Positions 1 to 12,400 of a DNA stretch of 64,000 nucleotides are shown piece after piece. The number at the start of each line of letters is the position of its first letter. Position 1 is the first letter of the stretch. This stretch comes from Sorghum bicolor. Taxonomy: Eukaryota; Streptophyta; Magnoliopsida; Poales; Poaceae. Made by a program: the position numbers and the translations under genes. The DNA lies in NCBI RefSeq assembly GCF_000003195.3, contig NC_012875.2, positions 15,100,387-15,164,386 of the forward strand, written 5' to 3'. The notes under the pieces were generated by a model. It saw only the letters and a program-made list of their open reading frames with translations, did not search any database and was not told the DNA's origin.

Positions 1-108
1 CATGGCCAACAATTGGTATCTAAAGCTCTAGGTTCTTGAGTGAGCAGCCATGTCCACCTCCAGCCAGAGAGGGCGCTGCTGCCGCCACCGCTGGTGCTGC
101 GGTAGGAG

Positions 109-540
109 ATGGAGCCGACAATCGTGCTGCGTCAATCGTCATCTAGGCCAATATGGGCGTGCACCGGGTGTGGCGCCTACTACATCACGGCGCTACGCAA
201 CTCAATCGTGAGTCTCGGACAGTTGGACGAGGGCGGTTCAAAGGTGGAGATCAACAAGAGTCATGAGGATTTGGGATCGGTGCGGCCAACTTCTTCTCAT
301 CAAGGTCCGGTGCGACGCGAAGCACCTCTATGTTTTCCATCTCGAGATGGCTCAGCCTCTCTACATCACTTCACTGCACGCAAGGATGATGAAGCGTGGC
401 GTTAACATGAGTGGGTCGGGCACCTCCACTTCGAGATGCTGCACCACCTCGGCAAGCAGGCCTTGGTGCGCGGGCTGCCGGTGATCAAGCACGGCGAGCA
501 ATTTTGCGACACTTGCATCATTGCGAAGCAGAGGCACCCC
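109..540 (+). pseudogene. copia protease end / pre-integrase fragment
   Basis: Frame 1 reads YYITALRNSIVSLGQLDEGG, the C-terminal protease motif of this copia group. A shift of frame then gives RIWDR, LYVF and LHFEMLHHLGKQ-like pre-integrase sequence. Several frames are needed, so it cannot be expressed as one protein. Confidence 0.65.
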
Positions 541-555
541 TTTCCTCACTAGGCT

Positions 556-936
556 TTGTACCGTGCGCAGGAGCAGCTCGAGCTCGTCCATGACGACCTT
601 TGCAGGCCCGTGACGCCGGTGACTCCAGGTGGGCAGTGTTTCTTCTTCCTGCTTGTCGACAACGCCTCAAGCTTCATGTGGGTGGTTCTTCTGCCGACTA
701 AGGGAGAAGTTGTAGACGCCATCAAGCAAGTGCAGGCTACAGCGGAGGAGAGTGGTCGCAAGCTCTGGCACACTAACGGCAGAGTTCACCGCCTACTACA
801 CGATGAAGGCATCCAACGCCACTTCTCTACCCCCTACTCGCTGCAGCAGAACGGCGTGGTCTTCATCAGGTATGTAGAGGGCCCCAAGGCATACCACGTC
901 CTGCATCCGGTGTCCCAGCTCGTGCGAGCGGCGTGA
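556..936 (+). pseudogene. copia integrase core fragment
   Basis: ELVHDDLCRPVTP with LLVDNASSFMWVVLLPTKGE is the copia integrase core start. Near the second catalytic region DNG has become TNGR, and STPYSLQQNGV is kept before the frame is lost. The changed acidic residue and frame loss mark it as dead. Confidence 0.75.
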
Positions 937-1281
937 CGTCATCTTCGACGAAGGAAATGGCTAGGACCGGTCCAAAGCTGGAGGAGACACGGCACCGGTG
1001 GAGTCCACTATCGAGTACGTGCGGATTGGAGGAGCTGAGGGAGCACTGGGTGTGTCCCTATCAATGGCTAGATAATCATCACCGTTGCCGACTACATCAC
1101 CAGCTCCACCGTGCCTCAGACAGGATCACCACTGGCATCCTCGACTGCTGCATCCCTTGCTTCGCCAACTGCTACACCACCGCCCGCCGATCAAGCTCTG
1201 ATCGAGTACGCCATGCCCCTGGAGGATGATGAGGACCGTCTAGATGCCTTCTTCAACGATGAACCTCTTCGCTAACGCACG

Positions 1282-2010
1282 GTGACTAACATCATCAGCA
1301 ACTGGACTCCACCAGGCCAGGCGCAACGACTCTTCGCCCAACTACACTCGATGCACGCCGGTGAGCCAACCACCTATGTTGAGGCACAAGGTGATCTAGC
1401 ATGGTGGACAATGATGGAGCAGGAGCTCAAGTACATTGAGAAGAACAAGACCAAAGAGCTGGTCGACTTGCGTATTGGTCACCGCCCCATTAACCTTAAA
1501 TGGGTGTTCAAACTCAAGAAGGACGAGATGGGCACAATGACCAAGCACAAGGCGAGGTTGTTGGCACGCGACTTCGTTCAGCAGGAAGGCATCGACTACG
1601 ATGATGCGTTTGCTTTGGTGGCGCACATGGAGTTAGTCTGTGTCTTCCTCACGCTGCCTGCCCAGGAGGGATGGCGAGTCCATCACATGGACGTCAAGTC
1701 CACATTTCTCAACAACGACCTCAAGGAGGTGTACGTGGGTTAGCCACTAGGCTTCGCCGTCACCAGATTAGGGAAGGTGTACCGCATAGCCTACCGCAGG
1801 CCACGCGCCCCCAGAACGCAAAGCCGGACGCCACGCTCAAGGAGATGGGCTTCCAGCAGAGCACATACGAGACGATGGTGTACTGATGGGGCAATGGGCG
1901 CACTGTTGTGCTCGTCAACGTCTTCGTCGACGACCTCATCATAACTGATGCTGAAGGAGAGGTGGAGAAGTCCAAGGCGCGGATGAAGGAGATGTTTGGC
2001 AACAGTGACC
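1282..2010 (+). pseudogene. copia reverse transcriptase fragment
   Basis: Opens with WTMMEQELKYIEKNKTKELV and KWVFKLKKDEMG, then ARDFVQQEGIDYDDAFALV and HHMDVKSTFLNNDLKEVYV. It is stopped by TAG at 1741. After a deletion the FVDDL box is read in another frame (1922-1936). Confidence 0.75.
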
Positions 2011-2316
2011 TCGCCTCCTTAGCTTCTACCTCAGCGTCGAGGTGCACCAGGATGCCAACAACATCACCCTTGTCAAACCAACTATGTCAAGCGCATCCTC
2101 GAGCTCAGAGGCATGGCCGGATGCAACCCAGCACACACCGCGATAGAGGAGAGGCTCAGGCTCAACCGTCATAGCATGCACTACTGGCGGCTTGTCGACA
2201 GCCTTCACTACCTAGTGCACACCCGGCTAGACATGGCGTTTGCGTTCGGGTTCATGAGCCGGTTCGTGGAGTAGCCCACGGTGCACCTGGAAGCTGTGAA
2301 GCACATACTCTGATAC

Positions 2317-2745
2317 GTGGCGGGCTCCCTTGACTATGGTTTGCACTACACAAGGGCCCTGGGCACGGTGTGCTTCGTCGACTACTGTGACAGCGACCTC
2401 ACCGACGATATTGACACAAGCAAGAGCACCAGTGGAACCATGTTTTTCTTCAGTGACAGCTTGGTGAGCTGGCAATCCATCAAGCATAAGGTGGTGGCAC
2501 TGTCAAGCTGCGAGGACGAGTACATTGCCACTACCGCTGTGGCGACACAAGCTCTGTGGCTGCCAAGGTTGCTCGGAGAGCTCCTTGGCAGAAAGGTCGA
2601 TGTGGTGGAGCTGAAGGTGGATAGCAAGTCTGATCTAGCTCTGGCCAAGAATCCAGTCTTCCATGAAAGGAGCAAGCACATCCGAATCAAATACCACTTC
2701 ATCAGGGCCGACCACATTGCCACACATCCTCACCAAGTCGCTGAG
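2317..2745 (+). pseudogene. copia RNase H fragment
   Basis: Reads DYCDSDLTDDIDTSKSTSGT, VSWQSIKHKVVALSSCEDEY and HERSKHIRIKYHFIR, the copia RNase H end. This is the best-preserved part of element A. The frame runs on into the polypurine tract and LTR. Confidence 0.8.
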
Positions 2746-2821
2746 CAAGATCAAGTTCCAAGAGATGAGGGAGAGGATTGGGCTCGCAGATCACTTATCA
2801 GCACAAGGCTTAGGGGGAGAT

Positions 2822-3034
2822 TGATATTTAAGCCTAGTGCTTGTATCTTACTTTTCCCAACATCCACTTTAGTGGTTAGGATAGTGCTGGAGCAGGTGAG
2901 GGGGAGAGTAGCCATCTGCTCTATAAAAGCAGTGGCATAGACCACTTTGTACTTAACTATTGCATTTTCATTTCGATCCCTTCCCTCGAGCCTTACCCTA
3001 AATATGAGATCCACTTAGTGTTACCTGGCCAACA
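2822..3034 (+). repeat. 3' LTR of copia A
   Basis: 213 bp, starting TGATATTTAAG just after a purine tract (TTAGGGGGAGAT, 2810-2821) and ending TGGCCAACA. It contains a TATA-like CTATAAAAGC at 2921. Confidence 0.65.
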
Positions 3035-3367
3035 CCAAGTATACATAGTATTAGAGGTCGCCTCTCTCATATCCATGGCACAATTGTTTTAATTAATGTG
3101 TGTAGGTGTGTGGCCAGTGTCCATTGTAAGGTAATAAGCATAACAGACACGTCTTCAGTGCTACATATGTACAGTATGGAGAGGCAAGTAATAGCACAGC
3201 AACCTTGTCTGATTGCCATGTTTCTCGGTATAAAAACATTGGCTCCTATCAAACCTTATTACTAAGGTCATGCAAAGACCAACCATGGTCCTCAAACCTT
3301 TTTTTTGGGTAGTCTCCAGCTAGACCCAGACCTAAAGGCTGCCAAATTCTATTCAGCATCTCCTTAA
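3035..3367. other. Spacer between copia A and the TPR gene end
   Basis: No coding signal or repeat structure that I can support. It may hold the 3' UTR end of the TPR gene. Confidence 0.4.
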
Positions 3368-3373
3368 TTTATT
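3368..3373 (-). terminator. Candidate poly(A) signal of the TPR gene
   Basis: AATAAA on the minus strand, 81-86 bases past the TAG at 3454-3456 and upstream of the copia remnant. Confidence 0.45.
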
Positions 3374-3453
3374 ATTGGTGTACATGTGCGTGAGGGAGTG
3401 TTTTTTTTTTGTTGGAGGGGGGGGGTGGTGGTGATATGGCCTATGGCAGGAGC

Positions 3454-3495
3454 CTAAAGCCTAAATATTTGGTTATACTCAAGTGTTGTGAGGAG
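3454..3495 (-). CDS. TPR gene exon 16 (terminal, with stop)
   Basis: Last 13 codons plus TAG after a 66-bp intron with a T-rich tract and TTCTTCTCCAG acceptor. Encodes [13 protein letters not shown]. An AATAAA signal lies about 80 bp beyond the stop. Placement rests on splice signals, frame and the poly(A) signal; the peptide is too short to recognise, so a different last exon is possible. Confidence 0.55.
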   Translation of the reverse strand, partial: LLTTLEYNQIFRL

Positions 3496-6400
3496 CTGGA
3501 GAAGAAAATGGCAAAAAAAAGAGTTCAGATCTCAAACTCCTTAAGATGAGTAGAGACATACAAGAATAGCTGTTGCTGCAATCTTATCTGTATCTGTAGT
3601 TGATGTGCTGTTGATTTTATTCTGATCTTTTCTTGAACAATTTAATTTTCCTTCTGCAATCCTACAATAAAAAATATTCAAGGCCCATCAGTTATCAGCA
3701 ATCCAACTTGGCATTTAGTACATAACAATTTGGTTTTATAGGAAATCCTAAAATAATGATGATACATAAGAAAAGAAAAGACCACTAGTGGACAACAATA
3801 TTACAGTTAATTAGCCGATCATCAATCCAATAGACATGAGGACAAGGATTTGAAATCTTGAAGTAACCAGATTCCAGTTTGAGACAGGAAATGAAATACC
3901 AATACAGAAAAACATTAAGAACATTGAAGTGAACACTGAAAACAGCTCTCTTTTTTTTGTTGAAAACGCAGGAGAGCTGCGTTTCACTGTATTATAGAGA
4001 TGAAAAAAAAGGGGGGGGGGGGGGGGGTCCCCAACAACCTCACTCATACGGGGACCAAATATGAGTGAGGTAATTACACAGCCTTATGGTTTAAACACAT
4101 AGTGGACAATATGACTCAACCTTATTGCAAAAAGACCTAGTCTGCAAGCGCGAGACCTAACACCTGTAATTTTCTCACCCCAGCCATGCACCAGAGGCTG
4201 TGCTCATTCTTCAGCTCACTCCAAATCATTTTAAGCGAAGGAGAAGCCCCCTCAACACATGCATTCCTATGCTTCCTGTCATGTGCGGCATCCCCTACAC
4301 AAGAAGGCGGCGCGCCCGCGATGTGCGCAGGGCAGCCGAGCAAGCCGAGGCAAGGGCCCATCTGGCGCAGGAGGAGGATGCCCAACCGGCTAGTGGCTAA
4401 ATTGTTATGGCCGACGAGCTGATAGTTCAGCCCAGTTATCTTTATAAGTTTAGTTATCTTTGTATTTGCAATTTATATTAGTCCATAGGTTGTTTAGCAA
4501 AAGAGGTGAAGTAGAAGGAACATAAATATCTGTAGACTCTATTGATATAATCAAGCAAGAACAATTATCAATCTATCTTCTCCATCTATTCTCGTAAGCC
4601 GCCAGCAGAGGGGCAAAACCTCGCGGTGCGGACTGGAGCGCAACGAGTTACAGAGTCACGGTCCTCCGTTGTTAGGTTCCAAGGCACTTGACACTTCCAG
4701 TCATCAGCCTTTACGTATGCATGCAAAATAGTATAAACAACTTTCATTATTTCAAATTAATTAACTGAATACAATCAAGTTGCCTCTAGTATGTTGTAAA
4801 GCATCAGTTGTCACCACATACACACATTTTGTTTCATAGCATCTTTACTCACCTGACCAATTGAATTTGTGTCCATAGCTTAGCAGGTGTGTTCCTAGTA
4901 GAACCTCATCGAAACTAGGATACTGCAAATTATTGGCTATAGTGCTGAACTAACAGCAGTCATTTGACTTAATACAACCAAAATGCCAAAATACAAGTGC
5001 TTTGCAAATCAAGTCATCGAGAATCAGAGACCATTAATTCAAAACAGTGAAAGAGAAGAAAATAGAAGAATAAGTTTTCAAAAAAAAAAAAAATAGATGA
5101 ATGAAAAACCTGATTGAATCATTGCTGAGCTGTTTTGCCTTGGCGAGGTAATATGCAGTTACATCGCTGTTTGCATTCTCCAGATCATTTAATACTTTGT
5201 GCAATGTTATCCTTGCCAAGTGTACCAATGTAAGAGCTACCTGCATTGGAAACAAGAAAACAGCAGTTGGTCAATGTAAAAACTAATTACTTACAATGTA
5301 AAACAGTGTTACTAAAACATAGTTCAGTTCCTATCCCTGCAGACTGGTTGGCATCATCTATAAAGCACATTAGAAACATTAAATTGATCACAGTACTGTG
5401 GTTCTTGATCTTTCTCTATAAAGCACAATTTGAAACATTAAATTTATCACAGTATTGCAGCAGCCTGAAGATGGAATAATCACTGAGGAAGAAATAATGT
5501 AAGCACAATGGTGGGAGCAGGAAATCAAATTCAGGAGATCACATGCTGGTTGATGGAGCCCAACATGGCCAGAAGTCATTTTTCTCAGATGAGATTTTCC
5601 CGTTTTAGATCTTGTTGCGCACCTTTTGTTTAGATCATCAATTTATTCACAGTTACTTCATAGTTACTATTAATATACTACTACTACTAATACTTTTTTT
5701 TTACTTTTTAAATCATCTTTATTTGATCCATCATTTTAACTTTAGCCTACCCCCAACTTGATAAAGGCTCTGTTCTACCTGATCCTTTGATGAGAATGTG
5801 AGTGTTGCCAATGGCAGTAACTAAGTGTGTAGTGACAATGAATATATGCATGCTTGTCATGCCAGTGAGCATTTGACAAGGAAACGCTAACAGACAGAGA
5901 TGGACAAGAGGCATCACAGATCTTGAGATCTCTACCCAATAAAAAATTATGAAGGAACAGAATTATTGGAGATGAGGCTATTGCTGCAGGTGAATGGTAC
6001 AGAAACCAGTGATGCTGGGCCCCATTCATTACACCTGCCACAAATGAAGATGCCAGAGGGCACTTACAATGTCGATGCCAGCCACCTTATAGGTTGCTTC
6101 ATGCATTGTAGGTGACATGGTGGACATGTGAGAAAAAGAGACCCTTATCTCACAAACCAAGTGCCCTATAAGCAAAACGTAGTGCTATGAAACTAGAGGC
6201 ACACCATGTACCATATAAGAGCAGCTCCAACGTGCTGTGAAACCGAACCATGAGAGAGGAGTATGCTTTGATTTCAACACTAGAGCCAACAAACAGCAAA
6301 AAGATTGCTCCACTCAACTCCAGTTTTGTTTGAACAGATGGAACAAAGAACCGACGAGCCCAACTCCTGCCGTCTTTCCTGCTGTGGCGTGGAGAGAGAA

Positions 6401-9400
6401 GGGCAAAGAAACTGCATATTTTTTCCTTTTTTTTGTATTCGGTTGTGGGCCCCAACAACTGACTACAGCACGGGAGCACCCAAACCATAGATAGTACGCG
6501 GATCGTGTAGTTCATCTCTGCATTTGAATTGGAATCAGACATTGGACCCTCCCTAACATTGCAATGAAGGCATTTCCTTCTTCCACGGATGAATAAATTA
6601 AGGGCTTGTGAATTTACTTAAAGGCTGTTAAGGCCCATCAACTATGAGGCTTATATGTAGTTATCTCCATTTACTCGAGAGTGTATTCATCTTCTCAAAT
6701 CCCTAAGGTTAGTAACATGGTGCCAAAGCCATGGATTAGGGTTAGGATTAGACTTCTCTAATTCACCCATGACAGCTAGCTATGTGAGGAACTTGCTGCC
6801 CTTGATCATCAAGGCACTTTGGATCTTGTTCCATTGCCATCGCATACGGTACCTATTACATCTAAGTGGGTATTCAAAGTTAAGACTAAGTCAGATGGCT
6901 CTATAGAGAGATATAAGGCCCGTCTTGTTGCTAGAGGTTTTCAGCAGAATCAAGGTCAAGATTATGATGAGACATTTGCCCCTGTCATGGGCCGCGCGTG
7001 ACGCGGTGGGGGAGCCTGCCTAGATCCCTGGTGTGCGCATTGTAGGCGGGTTGTAGAGCGCGGGTGCCAGAGGATCATCAAGCAGGGCCGGTGACGTCAT
7101 CCCAGGCACAACCACAGTAGGACCGGCAGGGGCACTGGTGGCGCCAAAGGTGCTGAGGGAGTTTCCTGCAGGCAAAAACTTGTGTGGCGGTCCAATAGGA
7201 ACGAGCACGTGGGGCTTGCTTCAAGCCATAAAGTGATTTGTTGAGTCTACAAACATGCTGAGGGAAAGCAGAGTTGGTGAACCCTGTTGGCTGGGAGCAG
7301 TACACAGTTTCTGAGAGAGTCCCATGGAGAAAAGCGTTCTTGACATCAAGTTGATGAATCGGCCAATCCCGGGAATGAGCTATGGTGAGGACTGTGCGTA
7401 CAGTGGCCGGCTTGACAACGGGACTGAAAGTTTCATCGTAGTCGATACCGGGACGTTGAGTGAAGCCGCGAAGGACCCAACGAGCCTTGTAACGGTCCAG
7501 AGAGCCATCAGCATGAAATTTATGTTTGAAAATCCATTTTCCGGTGACCACGTTGGCCTTGGTTGGGCGAGGAACGAGGTCCCAAGTTGCATTGTCCATG
7601 AGAGCAGTATATTCATCTTCCATGGCGCGACGCCAGTGAGGATCAGCATGGGCGTCGCGGCAGGACCGGGGAATTGGAGACAGAGCCTCAGTTTGCAGAA
7701 TTCTTGGCTGAATGTATCCAGATTTCCCACGAGTCATCATGCCATGGTTGTTGTCAATAGGTGCAATGGGTACAGCACTAACCGGAGGAGCATTTTTGAC
7801 AAACCGTGGGGGGGAAGGGATGATGCTGGAGCGGCGAGGAGGAGCAGCGGGCGGTGATGATGGTGGTGGAGGGGCTGCAGCTGGTGGAGGACGTCGAGTG
7901 TATACTTGGGTGATCGGTGGCTTCTGGAAAGTTGTTGCCATAGGAGCTGCAGGAGGAGGACGACGCCGAGTGTACACTTGGGTGACCGGCGGCTTCTGAG
8001 GAACTGCTGTCATGGGCAGCACATGGGGAGCAGTGGATGGTGGGTCAGCAACCAGTGGCAATACGGAGGGTGCTGTGGATGCCGGGGCTGCAGCCTGAGA
8101 CGGCACCGGTGCTGAGGGTGCTGCTGTAGGTGCGTGGAAGCCTGGTGGAGGGCGCCGGGTTGCTGGCCCGGCTAGAATGGGGGGCCAAAGCGGAACCGGA
8201 GCGCCGTTAGGTAACTCCGGTGCAGCCTGCAGTGGAAACTAAGCAGGGGCACCAGTGGTTGACATGGGTGTATCTGCAGAAGAAGAAGGAGTTGGCAGGA
8301 GCTCGTCGTTAGTTAAAAAATGAAGTTCGTGGGGGGCTGTGGTCCGGTGTCGAGAAAAGGGAAAAGTCGTCTCATCAAAGATGACATGACGGGAAATGAT
8401 GACACGATTAGAAGAAAGATCGAGACACCGGTAGCCTTTATGATCGGAGGAGTACCCGAGGAAGGCACATAGAGTGGAGCGAGGAGCAAGTTTGTGAGGT
8501 GTGGTGGCAGTGAGGTTGGGATAGCAGGTGCACCCAAACACTCGAAGATCATGGTAAGAGGGTAGTTTACCATGAAGAGCAAAGAAGGGAGTAGACATGT
8601 TGAGAGTTTTGGTGGAGAGTCGGTTAAGGACACAGGTAGCAGTGGAGAGGGCGTCCGCCCAGTAGGAGGGGGGCATGGACGCCTGAAAGAGGAGTAGAGT
8701 GTGCGTATAATATTATTGGTGGTGCGGAGAATGCGTTCAGACTTGCCATTTTGCTGCGAGGTGTAGGGACATGACATGCGAAGAGAGACACCGTGAGTGA
8801 GGAAGAAGTTGCGAGAGACAGAATTGTCAAATTCGCGACCGTTGTCACATTGAATAGATTTTATGGGGCACCCGAGCTGAGTGCGCACATAAGCAAAGAA
8901 GTTGGAAATGGTGGCAAACGTGTCAGACTTAAGACGCAGTGGAAAAGTCCATAGAAAATGAGTGAAATCATCGAGAATTACTAAATAATATTTGAAACCG
9001 GATACACTGGGAACAGGTGATGTCCATAGATCACAATGTATTAAATCAAAAGGTTTGGAGGCCCTGGACAGGGAGCTAGAAAATGGGAGGCGCACGTGGC
9101 GACCGAGCTGACAGGCATGACATAGGTGATCATCTGCAGGTTGATGGCAGACAATCGACGAAGAATGAGCGAGATGTTGGAGAGTCTCCTTGCCGGGGTG
9201 GCCAAGACGTCGGTGCCAGGTGGACGATGAAGGGGTGGCAATCAGAACGCATGGAGCAGTAGGTGTCGATGGAAGCTGTAGGGTGTAGAGTGGCCCGGAG
9301 CTGTTACATCGAAGGAGGACGTTCCTGGTACTAAGGTCCTTCACAGAGATGCCAGAAGAGTCAAACTCAATAGAAACATGATTGTCAGTAGTGAATTGGC

Positions 9401-12400
9401 GAACTGATAAAAGGTTTTTAATAATGCCAGGAGCAAGAAGAACATTATTAAGATGAAAGGGACTGAGAATGACCAAGTATCCGGTGCCAACAACAGGAAG
9501 TGTGGCACCGTTACCGACCACGATGGAGGAGGGAAAGGAGGAGAATGTGGGGGTAACAATACCGGGGTTGGAGGCGATGTGGGTGGAGGCGCCGAAGTCG
9601 AATACCCAGTCGTTGCTGCTTGGCGGGGTGAGTGAAACGGTACTGAAAGCCTGGGCAAGAGACTGAGGGTCCCAGGGGGCCCAAGTCGAAGGTTGCGTCG
9701 GAGCAGGGAGCAGAGCCGAGGAGTAGGAGCCCGGGGCGAGGTAGCCTGGGGAAGGCGTGGCAGCCATCATGGCGTGCTGCTGCTGATGATGAGGAACGCC
9801 GGCACGAGCTGGGGAAGGACGAGGGCCGCCAGCCGTGGGTCCAGGCCACATGTGAATGGACCTAGACCACGGGTTGTAGAGGGACGGCCACTGCTGGCCG
9901 CCTAGGGTGCCCTGATTGCGTCCGCCGCGGCGACGCCGGCCACGGCCAGCGCCCGAGCCACTGCCAGAGTGACTTCCACCAAAGGATGGCGTGGTGGGCA
10001 GCTTTGGAGGGGCAGGGCTGGGTGCTGGTGCAGCAGGGGGCGACTTGCTGGACGAAGAGGCGAGGAAGGCAGTAGGAGTCCCCGAGGACTGACCCATGTT
10101 GAGGTCAGCGAGACGAAGATCAGCACGAACATCACCAAACGAAGGGAACGGCTTTTGTCGCGTGATGAGCTGCACCATGAATTGGAACCGTTCATTGAGA
10201 CCCCGCAGTACGTTAAGTACCAGGGTGCGATCGCTGACTGGTTCACCAAGGTCAGCGAGGGAATCAGCCATGCCCTTCATCTTGCGGCAGAAAGATCGCC
10301 CTGGTTGAGATTGCGAAATTCCGCATCGAGGAGCAGCGCCATCGTGAGCATGAATGATGTCGAGGAGCTCGGTGGAGATGGTGGTGAAAATCCAAGAGAC
10401 CACAACGCAGTCCATGCGGTTCCAGGCCGGGTCAGAGGAGCAGGACTCATCACTGAGGACATGATCTTTCAGGGAGTACCGTCCGAGGGCGAGGAGATGG
10501 TAGCCGCGCCACTTGGAGTAGTGGAAGGACTTGAGGTCGAGGACGATGGGGATCAAGTTTTTGATGTTCTGAACCGCGTAGGCCTGGCTGTGTAGGTGGG
10601 TGACGGCGGCGGCCTCAGAGGAGATGGAATCGGTGTCGCCATCTTCAGGTTCGTCATCGCGGGCGGCTTCCAAGTGCAGCCGCTCGCGGATGGCGGCTGC
10701 CTGCGCCTCCAGGGCGTCGGCCTGCGCCGGCTCCTTGGACAGGGTGGCAGCGGCAGCGCGGACGCGTTCTTGGGCGTCGGCGGCGGACTGGAGGAGAGCC
10801 ACCTCCGCCTGGAGTTGTTCGGCGCGGGCGTCATTGGCGGCGCGAGCAACGGCGGCTTCCGCCTCGAGGCGCTTGGCGGCGGAGATGGCGTCGTCGCGCC
10901 GCTGGGCAGCGGTGGCAGCGGTGAGGGCAGCCTGTGCGGAAGCGCTGGCGCTGGAGTCGCCGTTGGTGGCCATAGGCGCGACTGCCGAGAGGAAAAAGCA
11001 GAGGAAGCGGATGCAGAGGAGAGGGAGAGGTCGGTCACAGGACCCAACCTAGGCATGTGATACCATGAAGGCAGAATGCCAACAGGTTTAGATTGAATTG
11101 ATTGAGTGTTTACACATAGGATTACAATGTATAGAGGCCCAAGGGGCCAGATCACAAAGCCACATAGGGTGGCACATAGCTAAGTAAAGTGGCAGTAAAT
11201 GACTAGCACAATAACCAAAGAGATACTAGCACTGGATAATAGAGTAGTCTAACAGCAGTATCCTTTGTGATGAGAGGAGTAGCCAAGGAAGACGTAGAGG
11301 ACGGACCTAGGGATGTGTTTATGAGGAGTGGTGGCAGACAGCTTTGGGTAACATTTGCATCCGAAGACTTGCAGATTGTCGTACGCGGGATACGTGCCAC
11401 AAAAAGCAAGGTGTGGGGTGGAGTTTTGGTGGGCAAGATGTTGAGCAAGGAGCTTGCCATGGAGAGGGTCTCAACCTAATAGGAGGGAGGCATGGACACC
11501 CGAAAGAGCATGGAGCGAATGAAATTATTAACAGAGCAATAATGTGTTTGACTTTACCATTTTGAGGCGAAGTGTAGGGGCAGGACATGCAAAGGTGAAT
11601 GCCCTGGGTGAGGAAAAAGTTACAGCGCTAGAGTTATCTTTCCTGTTATCGCACTATACAGCCTTGATGTGGGAGCCAAATTGAGTGGAGGCATAAGCGA
11701 TGAAGTGAGTGAGCGTGCTAGAAGTGTCAGATTTGAATCGCAGAGGAGAAGTCCGCAAGTAGTGAGTGCAATCAAGTATAACCAAATAATATTTGTAACC
11801 GAAAATACTGACAGCTAGAGAGGTCCACATGTCACAAGGAATAAGATCAAACTTGTTGGATGCACGAGAGGTGGACACATGAAAGGGCAGACGAACATGA
11901 TGCCCTAGCTGACAAGCATGACACAAATTTGAACAATTCTCAATCTGATAAGAAACACTAGATGCAAGCTTTGACAATGCCTCATGAACAGGATGGCCGA
12001 GACGCCGATGACACAGTGGGGAGGCAGCTCGAGCAACAAGGGAGTGTGCTGGAGGGAGGCGCAGAGGGTGTAATGGTCCAGAGCTATTGCACCTAACGAT
12101 CTCGGTCCGAGACGGAAGAGCATTCACAGAACAACCAGCAGGGTCAAACCCAACTGAGCAATTATTATTAGTCCAGCAGGGTCAACCTCAATAAAGCAAT
12201 TATTATCGGTAGTAAATTGGCGAATAGAGATGAGGTTCTTAATAATTTGTGGAGAAACAAGAACATTCTTAAGACGTAAAGCATGGGACAAGTGGAGCCA
12301 GTGGCAGTGACAGGAAGAATAGAGCCATAACCGACAATAACAGATGAAGGAGTAGGATACCGAGGGAAAAGGACAAGTGAAAGAGAAGCAGACTAAGAGG

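Larger units (their letters stand above)
1..3034 (+). mobile_element. Truncated Ty1/copia remnant (A)
   Basis: The first 11 bases end in TGGCCAACA, the same sequence that ends the 3' LTR at 3026-3034, so they are the last bases of a 5' LTR cut by the window edge. A primer-binding-like ATTGGTATC follows. The interior keeps only pol pieces in copia order (pre-integrase, integrase, RT, RNase H), with many stops and frameshifts. The gag and most of the protease are missing, so at under 3 kb it is far shorter than a 5-kb copia. The target duplication cannot be tested. Confidence 0.8.
7204..11254 (-). mobile_element. Minus-strand copia (A1) inside B, 3' truncated
   Basis: 5' LTR (11254-11066), primer site TGGTATCAC, gag-protease-integrase frame (10973-8313) and RT start (8106-7204) in copia order. 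RT homology stops after [11 protein letters not shown] at about 7204; the second half of RT, RNase H and the 3' LTR are gone. The 7000-7203 stretch reads as unrelated GC-rich sequence. The 5' LTR cuts the neighbouring copia A2 at 11254/11255, so A1 is younger than A2. Confidence 0.8.

Noticed and set aside
4840..4935. ATTTGCAG...GGTCAG|GTGAGT exon-like patch in intron 14
   Set aside because: It has excellent splice signals but would put stops into the TPR frame. Exon 14 joins exon 15 cleanly without it.
6215..6560. Possible MITE starting GAGCAGCTCCAAC
   Set aside because: No inverted partner or target duplication could be found on the right.
10596..11060. Open frames of about 150 codons opposite the gag start of copia A1
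   Set aside because: They mirror the Ala-rich gag codons on the other strand; high GC alone keeps them open.
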